The notes beneath the pieces were generated by a model, which saw only the letters and a list, made by a program, of their open reading frames with translations, did not search any database and had not been told where the DNA came from. The position numbers were made by a program, and so were the translations under genes. Shown one piece after another: positions 1 to 12,917 of a stretch of DNA of 64,000 nucleotides. The DNA is taken from contig WNNJ02002023.1 of assembly GCA_012934845.2 (NCBI GenBank), positions 22,836 through 86,835 on the forward strand. Direction: 5' to 3'. Source of the stretch: Pomphorhynchus laevis (Eukaryota > Acanthocephala > Palaeacanthocephala > Echinorhynchida > Pomphorhynchidae). Positions within the stretch are counted from its first letter, which is position 1; each line of letters starts with the position of its first letter.

Positions 1-375
1 TGAGTTTTGAGTTATGATCGAAAGGATAATATCTCGGATACAGACTACCGAAATGAGGTTCCTTCGCGGTGTGACCAGTGTTAGCCTTAGAGATAAGGTA
101 AGGAATTCTGTCATCCGGGATGGACTCCGAGTAAAGTCGCTGTTTCTCCACATCGAAGAAAGTCAGCTGAGGTGGCTAGGACATGTCCTGGCCGGACTCT
201 CTGGACAGAGACCTCTAGGTATACCTCGATACCGGTAGAGAGATCGAAACTGGCCGAAGACCGCCTTGGAGTATCTGAAAGAGAACTCTGGTTTGTTGCT
301 TAGGATCGCGATGTCTGGAGTAGTTTGGTTCGTGCACTGCCTCCACGACCAAACACCCGGACGAGTAGTTGACAT
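1..375 (+). mobile_element. LINE 3' end (C-terminal part of a non-LTR reverse transcriptase ORF)
   Basis: The reading frame from about position 14 encodes the region downstream of the reverse transcriptase domain of a non-LTR retrotransposon. It contains SRIQTTEMRFLRGVTSVSLR and SQLRWLGHVL, a segment very common at the C-terminus of LINE ORFs in animals. After a stop at 236-238 the homology continues in another frame with SERELWFVA and DVWSSLVRALPPRP, so the copy has lost its frame once and carries at least one further stop. Only the 3' end is present; the rest lies off the left edge or was never copied. It ends near 375, where the AT-rich terminal part of the neighbouring Penelope-like element begins. 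The exact LINE clade was not assigned. Confidence 0.75.
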
Positions 376-638
376 GAAAAAAATTTTATATTATTTGTTT
401 TTTCTTGTCAAGAAATTGTTGTTGTATAAATTTAAAATTTAAAGTCAATAACATACGATGTATCAGAATAAGGGATAGAGATCGTCAGAAGGAACTGCTA
501 TGCTATCAGGTTTCGGCCCCTAATTCATCTACCCAACATAACAGCGGGGTCAAATACGTGGTGAGGACGTATTTCCTCTGATTTAATTTGATTATATAAT
601 ATCTTAATCTAATACAAAGTATATTATTTATTATCCAT

Positions 639-1925
639 CTATAAAAATTTGCCACATAAGAGTTTAAATTTATTCTTTATATTATTGTGTTGATTTATAT
701 ATTTTACTATTTTCTGCTTGATGTTATTTTTATAGTAACCTAGTTTAAAATATGTATCTATTAAATTATTTAAATGATTTTGAAGAAAACCAATATCGTT
801 ACAAATTATTGCAATTCTTAAAATTTTATTATTTAATGTATTATATTTTATATTATATGGTATGCATGAATGCTCATGCAAAAATATGTTTCTTGTAAAT
901 TTAAATATGTCATCTTTACGATATAAATTAATAGTAGTTTTAGTTAATGTTAATTTAATGTTCATATCTAGATATACACCTTCTTTATCATTAATATTGG
1001 TTTTGTTAAGAATAAGGCTTTCTGGATAAATGTGCTCACTAATTGAATAAAAATTATTAGAATTAAATACACATATATCATCAATGTATCGAAACATATA
1101 TTTCATATCTTTATATAGTTTAGATTTAGTTTTTACACAGTTATGAACAAATTCATATTCTATAAAGCTTAAAAACAAGTCAGCTATAATTGGGCTACTA
1201 TTACCACCCATTGGAACACCTTTTACTTGTCTAAATATAGATGTCCCTACTTTTAAATAATTTTGATTTATCAAAATATTTAAGGATTCTATTAATTCAA
1301 TTTTATCCATATATTTATATTTATTTGATGGTTTAATTTTTGTTAGATAGGCGTTATAATTATTATAACATATATATGTATATCTTTTTCCTAATATAAG
1401 GTTAATTAATTTTACTAACGCTTCTTTAATATCTACTAAATCTAGATTTGTATAAAGAGTACTAAAATCGTATGTATTTATATTTTGAAAATTTATTCCT
1501 TTTGTGTGTTCTAAAAATTCTTTTGTAGAATTAATACTGAAATAGTGTTTTATACCAGTATTAATTTCAATTACCTTGCAATATTTTTTAAAGTGTGCCT
1601 TAATTACTTTTAGTATTTTATTTATATAGACAGAAAGTGGTTTTAATGTACATTTAAACGCACTACATATGAACCTAGGTTTTATTGGATTTTTATGTAA
1701 TTTTGGATTCCAATATAATATAGGTATAGTTTAATTATCTGATTCAACCTTTATACCCTTCTTAGCCATTATAGAACAATGACTTTTAATAATTGTTTCT
1801 AAACTTAAATCACTACATTCATATGTTGGATTTACATTTAAATCATTAGAATTAACCTCTTTCATTATTAATATCATAATAAAGCTTTTTGCATATGAAG
1901 ACAAAGTTATTACTAGCTTTATCAA
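639..1925 (-). pseudogene. PLE reverse transcriptase (nearly open copy)
   Basis: The protein has the motif order of Penelope-type reverse transcriptases. A segment YWNPKLHKNPIKPRF corresponds to the conserved LPKIHKP block before motif A. Motif A reads YDFSTLYTNLD, motif B reads KGVPMGGNSSPIIADLF, and motif C reads FRYIDDICVF with the catalytic aspartate pair. A lysine-rich tail follows and ends just before the structured 3' UTR. No GIY-YIG endonuclease domain is visible downstream, so the copy either lacks one or belongs to a PLE group that carries it upstream. The N-terminal part is incomplete. It is not classical Penelope: the Penelope copy at 19.8-21.7 kb has a clearly different motif A. 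The family call is firm; the subgroup is not. Confidence 0.75.
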
Positions 1926-2410
1926 TAGTTGTTATTATATAGTTATCCTTTAATTTAGTAGGTTCTTTATACATATCTTTATTAATTTTATCTTTCTATA
2001 AAAAAAGACTACTTTTTTATTACTTAAATATACTTTTTTCTATTCGGAAAAAGTATATCTTTTTCCGAATATAAGATTAATTAATTTTACTAGATTTGTT
2101 TACTAGATATTTTCTTATCTATTAAATTTATTTTGTTTTTTTATTTTGTTAATGTGCATATTGAATATTGAACATTTTAATAATATTTTGTTAATTTGTA
2201 CTAGAAAAAGAAAGTATTCATCAAACTTGATCGAAAATTAGAAGAAATTAATAATGTCGTATTAAAAATACAGTCTCAGTATAATACCTGGAAAACAAAG
2301 CGCACAGGTCTATAAAAACTTGCCAGTATAACAAATCAGATCAGATAACTGGGTTTTTGTATATTATACTATATACCATTAAAAATCAAGACAAATAATT
2401 AATACATATA

Positions 2411-2413
2411 TAA

Positions 2414-2494
<81 letters not shown>
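2411..2494. repeat. (TA)n microsatellite
   Basis: An uninterrupted run of TA dinucleotides, over 80 bp long. It lies inside the AT-rich terminal part of the upstream PLE module; the corresponding part of sister copies is AT-rich but not a pure TA run, so the expansion happened after insertion. Confidence 0.95.
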
Positions 2495-2497
<3 letters not shown>

Positions 2498-3192
2498 TTT
2501 TAAAATTGAAATTAATAAACAAACTTTATTTTTATGAATTGACTAATAAATAACATACGTTGTATCAGAAAAGGATTAGAGGTCATCAGAAGGAACTGCT
2601 ATGTTACCAGGCTTCAGTCCGTATTCCTCGACCCAACATAGCAGCAGGGCCAAATACGCTCTAATGACGTATGCTATCGATATATATCTATACGTATATC
2701 TTTCCTAAACTCATTGTTTAATTATTAAAAGATAATTATATCAATTATTTATTCACTTTAATACAATCTTGCGAAATTAATTGTTTGATGGCTAAGAAAA
2801 TTTTAGTTTAAGCTAGCATTAAAATGACCGTTTCAAAACAGATAAAGCACGTTTGTGTCTATCATGATGTCCAATAATGTAACGATTTCTGTAGACGTTC
2901 TTTAAAAATTGATAATAATGCATGAAAATATCACAATAGCAAGTATCCTGCTATTATTTATTTATCATTATAAAACTTGTATTACCAAATTAATATTAAT
3001 CGAATATTATTGATTACAGTAAAATATTTTATCTAATTAATTTATAACTTTGAAATTAAAAAATACATTGTTAATGTTCTGATATTTCTTAACTAGCATT
3101 CAATCCTCCATAATTCGGTAATCAAACAATCTCAACTATCCGTTTATAATCAGTAACTGTGTAAGTGATATCAATTATATCACGTCCAGCTT

Positions 3193-6100
3193 ATGACCTC
3201 CAAGAGGTCATATTCTTTCAATTACGATGAAAAATCTACTTCACCGCTTAATACAAAGCGAAAATGCGACCAAGACTTGAGAGGTAAATTCAACAACATA
3301 TGAAATTGTGTTTTTATTTATTTTTTGCATTGAAAACAGGATTTATAAAAGTTTAAATACTTTTAATATTTTCATTTTTCTAAATTGATATTTGCGATAC
3401 CAATTTATAACGTTTCAGATAGTTCTGCATTGTAAATTTGCAAACATTGCATTTTGGAACTTATTTTATCATTTATTATAGTGCATTATAATATAATATT
3501 ATGATATCATATTATATAATATTATTTCATATAATATTATAATATTATATAATATTATTCATTTTCAATATTATTTTATGTAATAAACTATACATGAATA
3601 AAATTCTGAAATTTTAATATTTAAAATACAGTGCAGGGAGGAGTTTTCAATCTGATAATTGAAATGACTTCTCTCATATAATTGTGCTAAACTAACACCT
3701 TTAACTCAAACAATTTTGACACAATTTAGAAATTAGTTATTGTTCAAAATTTAATGAATATGCTGGATAATATAGCATAAATGGGAGGAAACATCGAATC
3801 ATGTGAAGTTACCCTGCAGCTAACTAATGTATCGTCATTATATATTATAAATGCATTATTTTGCTAGTGTTATATGAGCTGAACGTAATTTTGATACCTG
3901 ATGAATTAGTTAACAAATTTGCTTGCCTAGGGCAAGTGAAGACGTGTAACTTAAATAGAGTAACTTAAAGGATGTTACTTTTGATAAATATTCATAAAGT
4001 TGCCTTTATTTTATTGAACTTAAATTCTATAATCAAAATTGATGATTTCTTCATTAAAATTGTGTCAAATTAGGTAATTTGACGATAGCACAATTTAATT
4101 TTTAGAATACAAGTTCTCATTAATGATTTTATGAGATGTATTGAACCACCTTAGCATAACGTTCATTAATAATATTTCACGTTTTAATTATAAAATCTTT
4201 ATAAATAGAAAGTGTAAGTGTAAAGCAAATAGTAAAATATATAAATCAACACAATAACATAAAAGAGGATTGCTATCGTGATCAAAATTTTCTCTTTAAT
4301 ACAGCCGGTTTCGCATCCAAACGAATACGCATCTTCAACGGCTCAGTATCGATTGATGATAAGCTATAGTTTTGATTTCCGCGCCTTGATTTTGTAATTT
4401 ACTGTTGCTTCAGTGTCAAAATATCGACGATAAAAATGTATCAACTTGACATATTAACTTGATGTATTAAACCACATATGTTTCAATAAAAATATTTGAT
4501 AGTAGCAAAAAAATATTAATATATAAAACAAATGTGATTTAACTCTAACATTACGTTATCAAAGAATTTGATATTTCCTGTTAAAATAAAATATTTAAAA
4601 ATTCTATTAAGATTGTTGCAAAAACACCGTTGTCTCACAAATTATAAATATTCAATCAAGGAATAATAAATGATTAAATAAAATAAAAATACGTGCTTTA
4701 TAAGTGCATCCACTTATGTGGATGCACCTAATGTACAATAAAAAGGAAATCTTTTTAAGACTGTTGAATATTATGGAGTCTGTGATAAATTAAATTAAAT
4801 TAAATTAATTAAAAATCATCACTTTACGAATTAAGATAGCTTGTAATGTGAGTGCGGTGTCTATTCAGTGTCTATTAACTATTATTAATTATCTATTGTT
4901 TAATTATTCCCGAGCGACATATGCTCGGTGAGATTCCTGACACAGAGGATCAGCACAGCCATTTAGGGAGGTACCGGGCATGCATCAGGGAGACGATCGC
5001 TGGCAGATACCCAGAAGAATATAATTTCTGACCATAATATAATTGAATAATTATTAATTGTTTTTTGATAATAATTTTAATTATTTAAATAATCGGATAA
5101 ATAATTAAAACAATTTTACATGTTTAGATTTAAATAAAATTAATGTTTAGACAAGAAAAAATGTTATAGCTGTGATTCTGAGATCAAAAGCAGCCAGTTC
5201 AGTTATAAAGTGAATAATTGTATTGATTTGCATCCGGAATGTTTAAAATGCAAGGATTGCGACCGGTTCCTTACTGATAATGACACATGTTTTATTCGAC
5301 AGAAACAAATCTACTGTAAACAAGATTATGTTCGGTAAGTATTTAATATAATAGTAATTGAGAACATTAAATATTTTTTAAGTTACCTCAACTTTAAAAC
5401 TGTTAACAGTAATCAATTTAAGTTCTTGTGATATTAAAAAGTTTTATTCGCAAATTTTGTCATTTGGTCTAATTAAAGTCAGATTTCAATGTCAGAATTA
5501 AATTTTATTAATCAAACTAGATTCGTTTCAAGTGCAATTTAAATATCAAATAATAATTACATGTTTACAACATTTAGTTATATTTTTATACAATGTATTA
5601 AGTTATTAATTTTATATATGTCTTAATTTTATATATTGATATATTAAATTTCAAAATATATAATTAATATATTACTTCGTTGTATACGAAACTTAAAACG
5701 AAATTTCGTATTGGAGCTTAAAACGTTGCTTTGAGCTATTCCGACACAAATTTTGAAATTTATTGTAATTTGAAAAAATTATTAAAAATTTTGAATTTAA
5801 AATTTTGAATTATTAAAATTTTGAAAAAGCTCTACAACTTTTAAAATGAACAAAGTCTAATATAACTGAGACTATAGTCATAATTAATATACACAGCAAT
5901 CATGTAAGGCATTGGACACAACAGCAAAAATTACAATGTGAAAATAACAATCTATGAAATATGCAAATTGATAATGAGAATTTTAAATTTGTTTGTCACT
6001 CAAGAGCTTATACATATATTTATATCGCTTAGTGATATAAATATAACTACATATTTTATGTAAAGTCTGCTATATTCCTTATTAAAAGAGGAGCTACTGC

Positions 6101-9100
6101 TTTTTAAATTGCCTTATTTCGACTTTGTTGAAAATTGTTGGTAAACAAATAAGATAATCTAACCTATATTCATTGTTGTGGCCAAATTTTAGATATTCAC
6201 TTGACTACAGAATATTTCGATAACAATCCAGCCTTTGAATACGAATAAAATATCGTACTTCTTTAAAATATCATAATTTTGATATACCATTTCAAATAAT
6301 ACAACATTATGAAAATATTTTTCTATAGCTAGCACACCGTATTGATTCGTCAATATATAATATAATGATAATAATATTTTAATATTTTGATTTTTAAATT
6401 TGTTGTTAACTCATAAAAATTATTAGCTGATCGAAGGATAGAGTAAAGTTAAAATAAACTGCAAATTCAATAGTAAAATAAGCATTTTGATTTTTATTAA
6501 CTCGGGAAATAGAGAGTGAATAGACTTTTCATTGAAATCGAATGTTCGATAGTTAACTGCTATCTTCAAGAGAAACAACTTTTGAAAAAACGGTTTTTCA
6601 ATAAAATTGTTTTTATAATTTTGTCTAAATTATATAATTTAATTTTTATAATTTTATGAAAATTATATTCACTCTACGTTCCCAAGGTAACAAAATTCGA
6701 CATTTTTATTTTGCTATTGAATTTGCAGTTTATCTTAAACTTTCCATTAAATTAATTGGAAACTCTACCATAATGCAAATTTCCTACTTTTTTGTTAAAT
6801 ACATTTGAACATACAAATAATGCTGTTTGATAACATTAAAATAGTATTAAAGATTTTTTAAATGTAAAATAAATTAGCGCATAATCTTTCAATCGATGAT
6901 TGGTTTATTTCTTTAACGTGCTGCTAATCGGTCACACAAACAGATTATTTATATCATAATCTATTATATTGAATTATATTTGTTTACAAAAATGATGATA
7001 TGATCATTACGATCCCAAGGATAAAATTAATGAAAAATTAATTCCAAATTGTGCGTTCTTTTTTAGCTTTCATTTTTTGTTTAAAAGTCTCAATTTCAAT
7101 TAAATAAATTTTCATTCGTAATTTCTTCAAATTATATTTTTTTGCGATTTAAGAAATTTTTCAATGTCCTGCAGCCGATGCCATCGAAATTTTAATGGAA
7201 ATGATTACGTCATACGTGCCAGATATCATTTGTACCATATTGGCTGCTTTAGATGCGATATATGTCGAAAGAATATCGTTGGCGGTCAAGAATTTGCCTC
7301 ATTTCAAGGCAAAATTTATTGTTCAAAAGATTTTGAAACGATTATACATCGAAATGCCAGAGAGCGAAAGAAAGTTATAAATGCATCACCAAACAAAACT
7401 GATGTAAATTTAAAAACAGGTAGGCATTTTAACTGCTTTTGTAAATTGTTTAATTGCATATATAAATTTATAAAAATCACACAAAGATCACATATTATTT
7501 TTATGTAAAATTTACAAGATTGTTGGTATTTTGCATTAGAAATAAATTATCATTTTATGTTTCATTTTTTAAATGTTTTAAATTTGAATTATAAGGTATG
7601 ATTCGCCTTGTTATGATGTCTTGTTAAACGCCTTGTTATGCTTTAAATGCCAGTTATTTTCTGAGATAATCGCAAAGTCTCGACTCAAGTACCATATCTT
7701 ATTCTCAAGATTTGTTCGTTTTGTAATTGCATGCAAGTACTTAGACACCTTTAAATTATATGTCTAAGTGCCTGTATCATTACACAGATACGCTTTGTAC
7801 ATAATTTGCGTCTTCAGTAACATCTAAGTTATATAGTTTTAACTGAAAATTAGGAAACATGCATTATCCGGAAAGTAGATTTGAATTGAATTTTAATTCA
7901 GTTTTGAACAACATCACGTGTAGTACGTAATTCATGTATTGCAACTGTAAAATTGAACGTGCAGCTTTACACTATACCGACAAGCAATGCATGCACCTAG
8001 CCTTGAGGTCTGTTTTCCAAATATTTCAATAGTGCGCTAGCTTTGATCAGTGAACTTTATGAATCGTTTATTCTTGGAATAAAAGACTCATTGATCAGTG
8101 GTCAGCTAATAAACTACATTCTAATTGACAAAAATTAGCATTGTAGTATAGTTTCTTTGTTTCGTATTTGTTTTGGCAAGTTGTCGTATCTCTTTGATAA
8201 TCAATTCTATTTCACCGCAAAAACATGTGTTGGATATACGCTTAAATGATTCAATGTACTGAATGATCACGAACTAATTATTATTTACTGATGGCAACCA
8301 ATCATCATAAAAAGTGATGTAAAAGAGCTCAACAAATCAGTTGAATTATCAAATTACACGTATTTGCTTAGAAATATATTGATTTAAATTGATTCGAATT
8401 GACTAAAATTTGTATGAGAGAATTGCCATATAATATTAAAAGTATCGTCGAATTATGCAGATATAACGGTATTTGACAATTATGCTACAAATAAGAGTAA
8501 ATGACAGCTACTTGATAATTTGATAGGATCACTAGTTTAAATATGATAACAGTCATATGACTGTAATCATATCAAAATCCAATTAGAATTTAAAGTTTAT
8601 TAAATCACTTATAATATAAACTTATGTTTCTAAAAGTACTTTTAATAAAAAAATAATAGAACTTCCTAATTAAGTAAATAATATTTTTAATATATCAGAT
8701 CAGATAACTGAGTCTATGTATTTTATACGATATATACAATAAAGATAGATAATAAATAATTATAATATTTTATGCAATTTATAATTATATCAAGTAAAAA
8801 ATTATAATTGAAATTTAAAATAAAAGTTAAAATAAACTTAACATTATTTTATAAAAGAAACATTTCAAAGGAGATCAATGAAGTTTATTTCTTGATCGCA
8901 ATCTTCTATGGTATCCTAGATACATGCTGAGTTGGCTCGTTAACTCGCCACACTTAGTATTTGGGATAAAAAAAGACGCCGATCGACATTCGTCGGTACT
9001 CCTATTCAATAACCTGTCAAGTTCATCCAAATATTTAGTGGTGTACGGGGCGATCGCACCTCAGTTTCCACCGATTCGAAATCGTATATCCTTTCGTCGA

Positions 9101-12100
9101 GACATGCATATTTCCTTCGTTTTTAACTTCAGCTGAGGCTGCGGCAGCCTCAGCTGAAGTAACATATAATATTTAGCTATTTCTTTAACTTGCTAATTTA
9201 ATAGAATTATTATATGATTTCAATGAAGTCAATATTTTGTATTTTATATTATGATATATTTACGGTATAATATGCACCAAAATAAGCGAAAATCTATTCT
9301 TAAACAAACGTTTAAGAATATATTCTAATTTTTATTTTATTAAATATTTTAGTATTTAAATAGCTAGTAGAAGTTGCTTATTAATTGTTAGAAATACAAT
9401 AACAATCATGAACAAAAAAGGTGTCGAAACCGAGGATACAATTTATACTTTTACGAGAATAATAAAACGTTAAAAAAATATTTTTATGTATATTTTTATA
9501 ATTTATTTAATAATAAATTTATTTAATAATTTTGTTATTAAATAATTTTTATAATTTTGTGTATTCAAATCTTTAATAAAATAAAATTACAGGCAACTGA
9601 CCTATTTTCATAGGCAAATGATTTAAAGAGCGATTGTAATCGCCCTTTTATAATCCACAAATTTAATTATAGACTAGGGTTTATCAAATAACATTTGATA
9701 TGTGAACTTTATTTTAATTTTAAGAGTAAGCAATTTTTGGATGAAATTGTATTATCTATTTGATTGATATTGATAGATGACGAACAATGCGAGTCAGACG
9801 ACAGTAGTGACGACAAAGAACAAGACGAAACGTGTACCAGAAGTGGTCAACGAAAGGAAAAAGCAACTCGTGTGCGAACAGTTCTAAATGAGAAGCAGTT
9901 GTATACCCTAAGGACATGCTACGGTGCAAATCCAAGGCCTGATGCTCTTTTGAAGGAGCAGCTCGTTGAAATGACTAATCTAAGCCCAAGAGTGATTCGT
10001 GTATGGTTTCAAAATAAGCGCTGCAAAGACAAGAAGAAGGCGATTCTTATGAAACAAATGCAAGAACATCAAAAGGTATATACAAATTGAGATTTATTAC
10101 ATTTTGAGCAAAATTAAATATTTAACTCAAGTATAAATTAAAAAACATTAAATACATCGTAAATAAAAATAGTTGAACGCATTATTTAACGAAATAGTTT
10201 GATGATATTTGAATTTTCTTTAGAATTTAGGTTCAAATTATTACTTCATCAACGGCAAAAATCTTACTAACTAATACAAACAGTTTATAAAAAATAAAAA
10301 ACTTTGTTTTTGCCGTTTCTTTTCATTATTTTTTCGGTTTTAATACGTCAATGAAATATCACAATAAAATAATATAATAATTAAAATTAAATAAAATAAT
10401 CTCAATAAAAGTAAATTCACTTTAATGTCAATTAATAAAATCCAATTAATCATTAAAACAGTTTATTTTTTAAATCAAATCAGCTGCGTTACGTATTTAA
10501 TTAAGATTATAAAATTGAAAAATAATGCTAAATCAAAATTCAATAATTTAATAATAAATAATAAATAATCGTAATATAAGATTTTATATAATTCATATCA
10601 AGTTAAAATTAAAAATTGAAATTTAAAGTTAATTTTTACGAATTAGTTTACCAAACATATTGAACCTTAGGTTTTATTTAAAAATTGTTTTGGGTTTCTA
10701 TTGTTAAAGGTTTTATTGTTTAACTAAAAGTAAGCATGAAAAAAGTTTTAGAAATGATAAGAAAAATTACTCAAATGCCAAATTATGATAAATTCGATTC
10801 TACGCGTAACTTGTTGCTTAATGACCGAATGTGACAGCATGTTGAAAATTAGCCCGTGAAATTCTTTCAGACTAATTTTGCCGAATTGCACAAATGCGCA
10901 CCGGGGGAAATACTATAATGTGCACTTGTCTTCGTCTTGATTATATAATTACTTTAAAAATTAATGATCATTTTAAATCTAAGCAAATACGTATCGATGT
11001 ATTACACATTGCAGCAGTGATAAAATTATTTTAATAAAGTGTCACTTTCTGGCTGTTATTATTGAAAACACTTTGTTTTTGTAATCTAGTGTACTAGCAT
11101 TTATGATAGAACACTATGCATTATTTATGCAAATGTATTAAATTGTGAATTCCCTGACATGATTCCTTGTCAATCTTGTAGTTCTTGTATTCTCTGACGA
11201 GAATTGCAATCTCATTTGTTGATTTTTGCCAAGAGCAAAAGAAGTACCACGGCGTGAAAACGTTTCCAGCTTTCGAGATACTTCTCCCTCACTCCGTGTC
11301 AAAAGTAGCGTGAAAATTTACCCTCCTTTCGTAAACAATAGAACTGTTGGAACTGTTGGAATAGGAAGAGGAATACGAATGTAACCGCAGGGCATTGTTT
11401 ATTATCATAAATCAAGTTTTTATCCAGCGAGTTATATGGTAATCTAATCACTAGTTATTATCAAAGCAAAATCTTCGATACAATCTGGTTTTAAAAGTCC
11501 ATCTTACTGATGGGTTAGATTTTATCGATGATTTAAACTGATAAAATAAATAGCTTAAAGAATAAATTTATTTATAAAAATTAAATATTATTAAAATGAA
11601 AAATACTTGTATTTTTAGAGAGAGACCTCTAATCAATTAGAAACCACTGCAAATTGATTAATAGTAGTTCATATCACATGACAACGTGTTGATAATGTTT
11701 TAAAAAGAATTTAGTCTAACTGAAATTTAAGTATCACAAAATTATTTTTGACAGTTTTGTAAAAATACTTTGAATAAATAAAAAATTAAATTAAATTTAC
11801 ATATTAAAACTAATCATATTTAAATAAAACTTATGTTTAAAATAAAATGTGTGTATATCAAAGACTGTATGTACAACCAAATTGTATTTTTATCACATTC
11901 GCAAACTTTTATTTAAAAATTGAAAGGAACAAATTATTTACAATGTATTTTTAGCTTCGAGCAATTGGTCATTCAGCGATGCCCCTCATTGCATCTGACC
12001 CAATATCCAATGAAATATGTGTGAATGAATTTGTTCCTCAGATGGATATTACAACAATCCACAATCCATGGATTTCAAATGATTACATTAATGTACCAAT

Positions 12101-12401
12101 GCAAAGCACAAGCACAACCGGTAATGAACAACACACTATTCAGCAGACATTTACTTTAAATCAAAACCAGCAATTGAATAATATGCAGTTGAATCAACAA
12201 CAAAATGGGCTTCAGCAACAAAGTATTCGTCATAGACAACCCCTACAGCAGCCTCATCACTCGCAATATCAGAACAGCGAGCAGCGTGGACCACACGAAA
12301 ATAATAACGACGAAGATGACTTTTTTGATCTCATGAGTTCTACAGATTGCAGAAAAAACGGTGATTATTTTGATCTTTTTGACGACCTGCCTGATACATA
12401 A
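3193..12401 (+). CDS. isl: Islet-class LIM-homeodomain transcription factor (five exons)
   Basis: Exons with consistent GT-AG borders and phases: 3,193-3,283, 5,151-5,334, 7,154-7,419, 9,777-10,075 and 11,955-12,401, giving a 428-residue protein. LIM1 is about residues 35-89 (CYSC, HPEC, CKDC, CKQD zinc ligands); LIM2 about 98-152 (CSRC, HIGC, CDIC, CSKD). The homeodomain is about 209-268 and carries the Islet signature [19 protein letters not shown] and recognition helix [15 protein letters not shown]. The last exon is glutamine-rich and ends in an acidic-aromatic tail ([19 protein letters not shown]). Islet proteins are nuclear regulators of motor-neuron, endocrine and mesodermal fates; that role is family knowledge. 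The LIM domains diverge more than the homeodomain. Exon 1 is the least certain: it has no domain and was chosen for its ATG, open frame and matching splice phase. Introns hold solo PLE ends. Confidence 0.88.
4225..4262 (+). mobile_element. Short PLE coding fragment in Islet intron 1
   Basis: A stretch of about 38 bases closely matches the end of the PLE reverse transcriptase ORF (the part encoding [11 protein letters not shown] in the copies at 0.6 and 14.9 kb). Too short to say more than that it is a relic. Confidence 0.5.
4300..4345 (-). other. UGAAGA-hairpin-GAAA element
   Basis: On the minus strand UUGAAGA is followed by a hairpin beginning UGCGUAUUC and then GCGAAACC. Flanking AGCCG and CGGCU pair outside it. 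It resembles the elements near 21,712 and 47,740-47,900 and looks like the end of another PLE-type copy. Function not established. Confidence 0.4.
5335..7153 (+). other. Islet intron 2, no further feature seen
   Basis: AT-rich intron with a strong donor (GTAAGT) and an acceptor preceded by a T-rich tract. No coding segment, repeat or transposon with recognisable coding was seen in it. Confidence 0.6.
8690..8850 (-). mobile_element. Solo PLE terminal sequence in Islet intron 3
   Basis: On the minus strand this matches the last part of the PLE end: a T-rich tract, then an AT-rich segment ending with a form of ACGTAGACTCAGTTATCTGAT. No PLE coding sequence adjoins it. Similar solo ends lie at about 10,480-10,650 and 2,333-2,690. 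Confidence 0.55.
10480..10650 (-). mobile_element. Solo PLE terminal sequence in Islet intron 4
   Basis: Reverse-complemented, this aligns along its length with the terminal AT-rich part of the PLEs at 15,150-15,330 and 38,270-38,440, including the TTTTGATTTAGCATTAT block and the final AATACGTA...CAGCTGATTTGATT. No reverse transcriptase sequence is attached. Confidence 0.65.
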
Positions 12402-12482
12402 ATACATATATTGCTAATTTTTACAACTGGATATGTCTTCTACTCAAAAACGCTGTTATTGAATGTATCTATATTCACTCGG

Positions 12483-12740
12483 CTTATATGGTCAGCATAT
12501 CAAGTCGTATCAACATATTTGTTTGCTATACTTATATGGTCAGCATGTGAAATTGAATCAACATATCGTTCGCTATGCTTATATGGTCAGCATGTGCAAT
12601 CGAATCAATATATTTGTTTGCTATGCTTATATGGTCAGCATGTGCAATCGAATCAATATATTTGTTTGCTATGCTTATATGGTCAGCATATGAAATCGAT
12701 TCAACATATCTTCGCTATGCTTATATGGGCAGCATATGAA
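12483..12740 (+). repeat. 48-bp tandem repeat in the Islet 3' UTR
   Basis: About five and a half units of 46-48 bp, each starting CTTATATGGTCAGCAT. Starts are at 12,483, 12,531, 12,578, 12,626, 12,674 and 12,720. The third and fourth units are identical. Each unit can form a small hairpin with stem AUGCU/AGCAU and loop UAUAUGGUC; the motif recurs outside the array at 12,854 and 12,923. Because 48 is a multiple of three the array is open in two frames, which is not taken as evidence of coding. Confidence 0.9.
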
Positions 12741-12917
12741 ACATTATATCTGTAAAGCAAGTTAATTATTGCACACGAATGTTCCTATCGATTTGATATG
12801 GAAGTTAGTAATTGTAAAGACTTTCGATTTTCTTAAAATTGATTGAATATTTGCTTATATGGACAGCTATATAATTGAATGTTTGTAATATTCTAAAATT
12901 GTACATGTTAAAAGATC

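Larger units (their letters stand above)
376..2690 (-). mobile_element. Penelope-like element with upstream copy of its terminal module
   Basis: A minus-strand Penelope-like retroelement. In element order: a terminal module (2,690 to about 2,333) with the structured segment and AT-rich end found at the 3' end of sister copies, interrupted by an expanded (TA)n; a degraded 5' body (about 2,330-1,930); the reverse transcriptase region (1,925-639); and a 3' untranslated module (638 to about 440). A terminal module on both sides in the same orientation matches the pseudo-LTR arrangement known for PLEs. Sister copies in the window lie near 14.7-15.3 kb, 21.8-23.1 kb and 36.8-38.4 kb. The inner AT-rich end is cut short near 376 by the LINE fragment. 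The coding region is nearly open, with about one visible interruption, so this is a fairly recent copy. Confidence 0.8.

Noticed and set aside
12483-12740. Possible CRISPR-like array
   Set aside because: The units are contiguous 48-bp repeats in which all parts are shared, so there are no unique spacers, and the locus is an animal 3' UTR.
12411-12755. Two overlapping ORFs with 16-residue repeats (LYGQHVQSNQYICLLC)
   Set aside because: They are produced by the 48-bp tandem array in the Islet 3' UTR, 48 being a multiple of three. Conservation follows the nucleotide motif and continues outside the ORFs.
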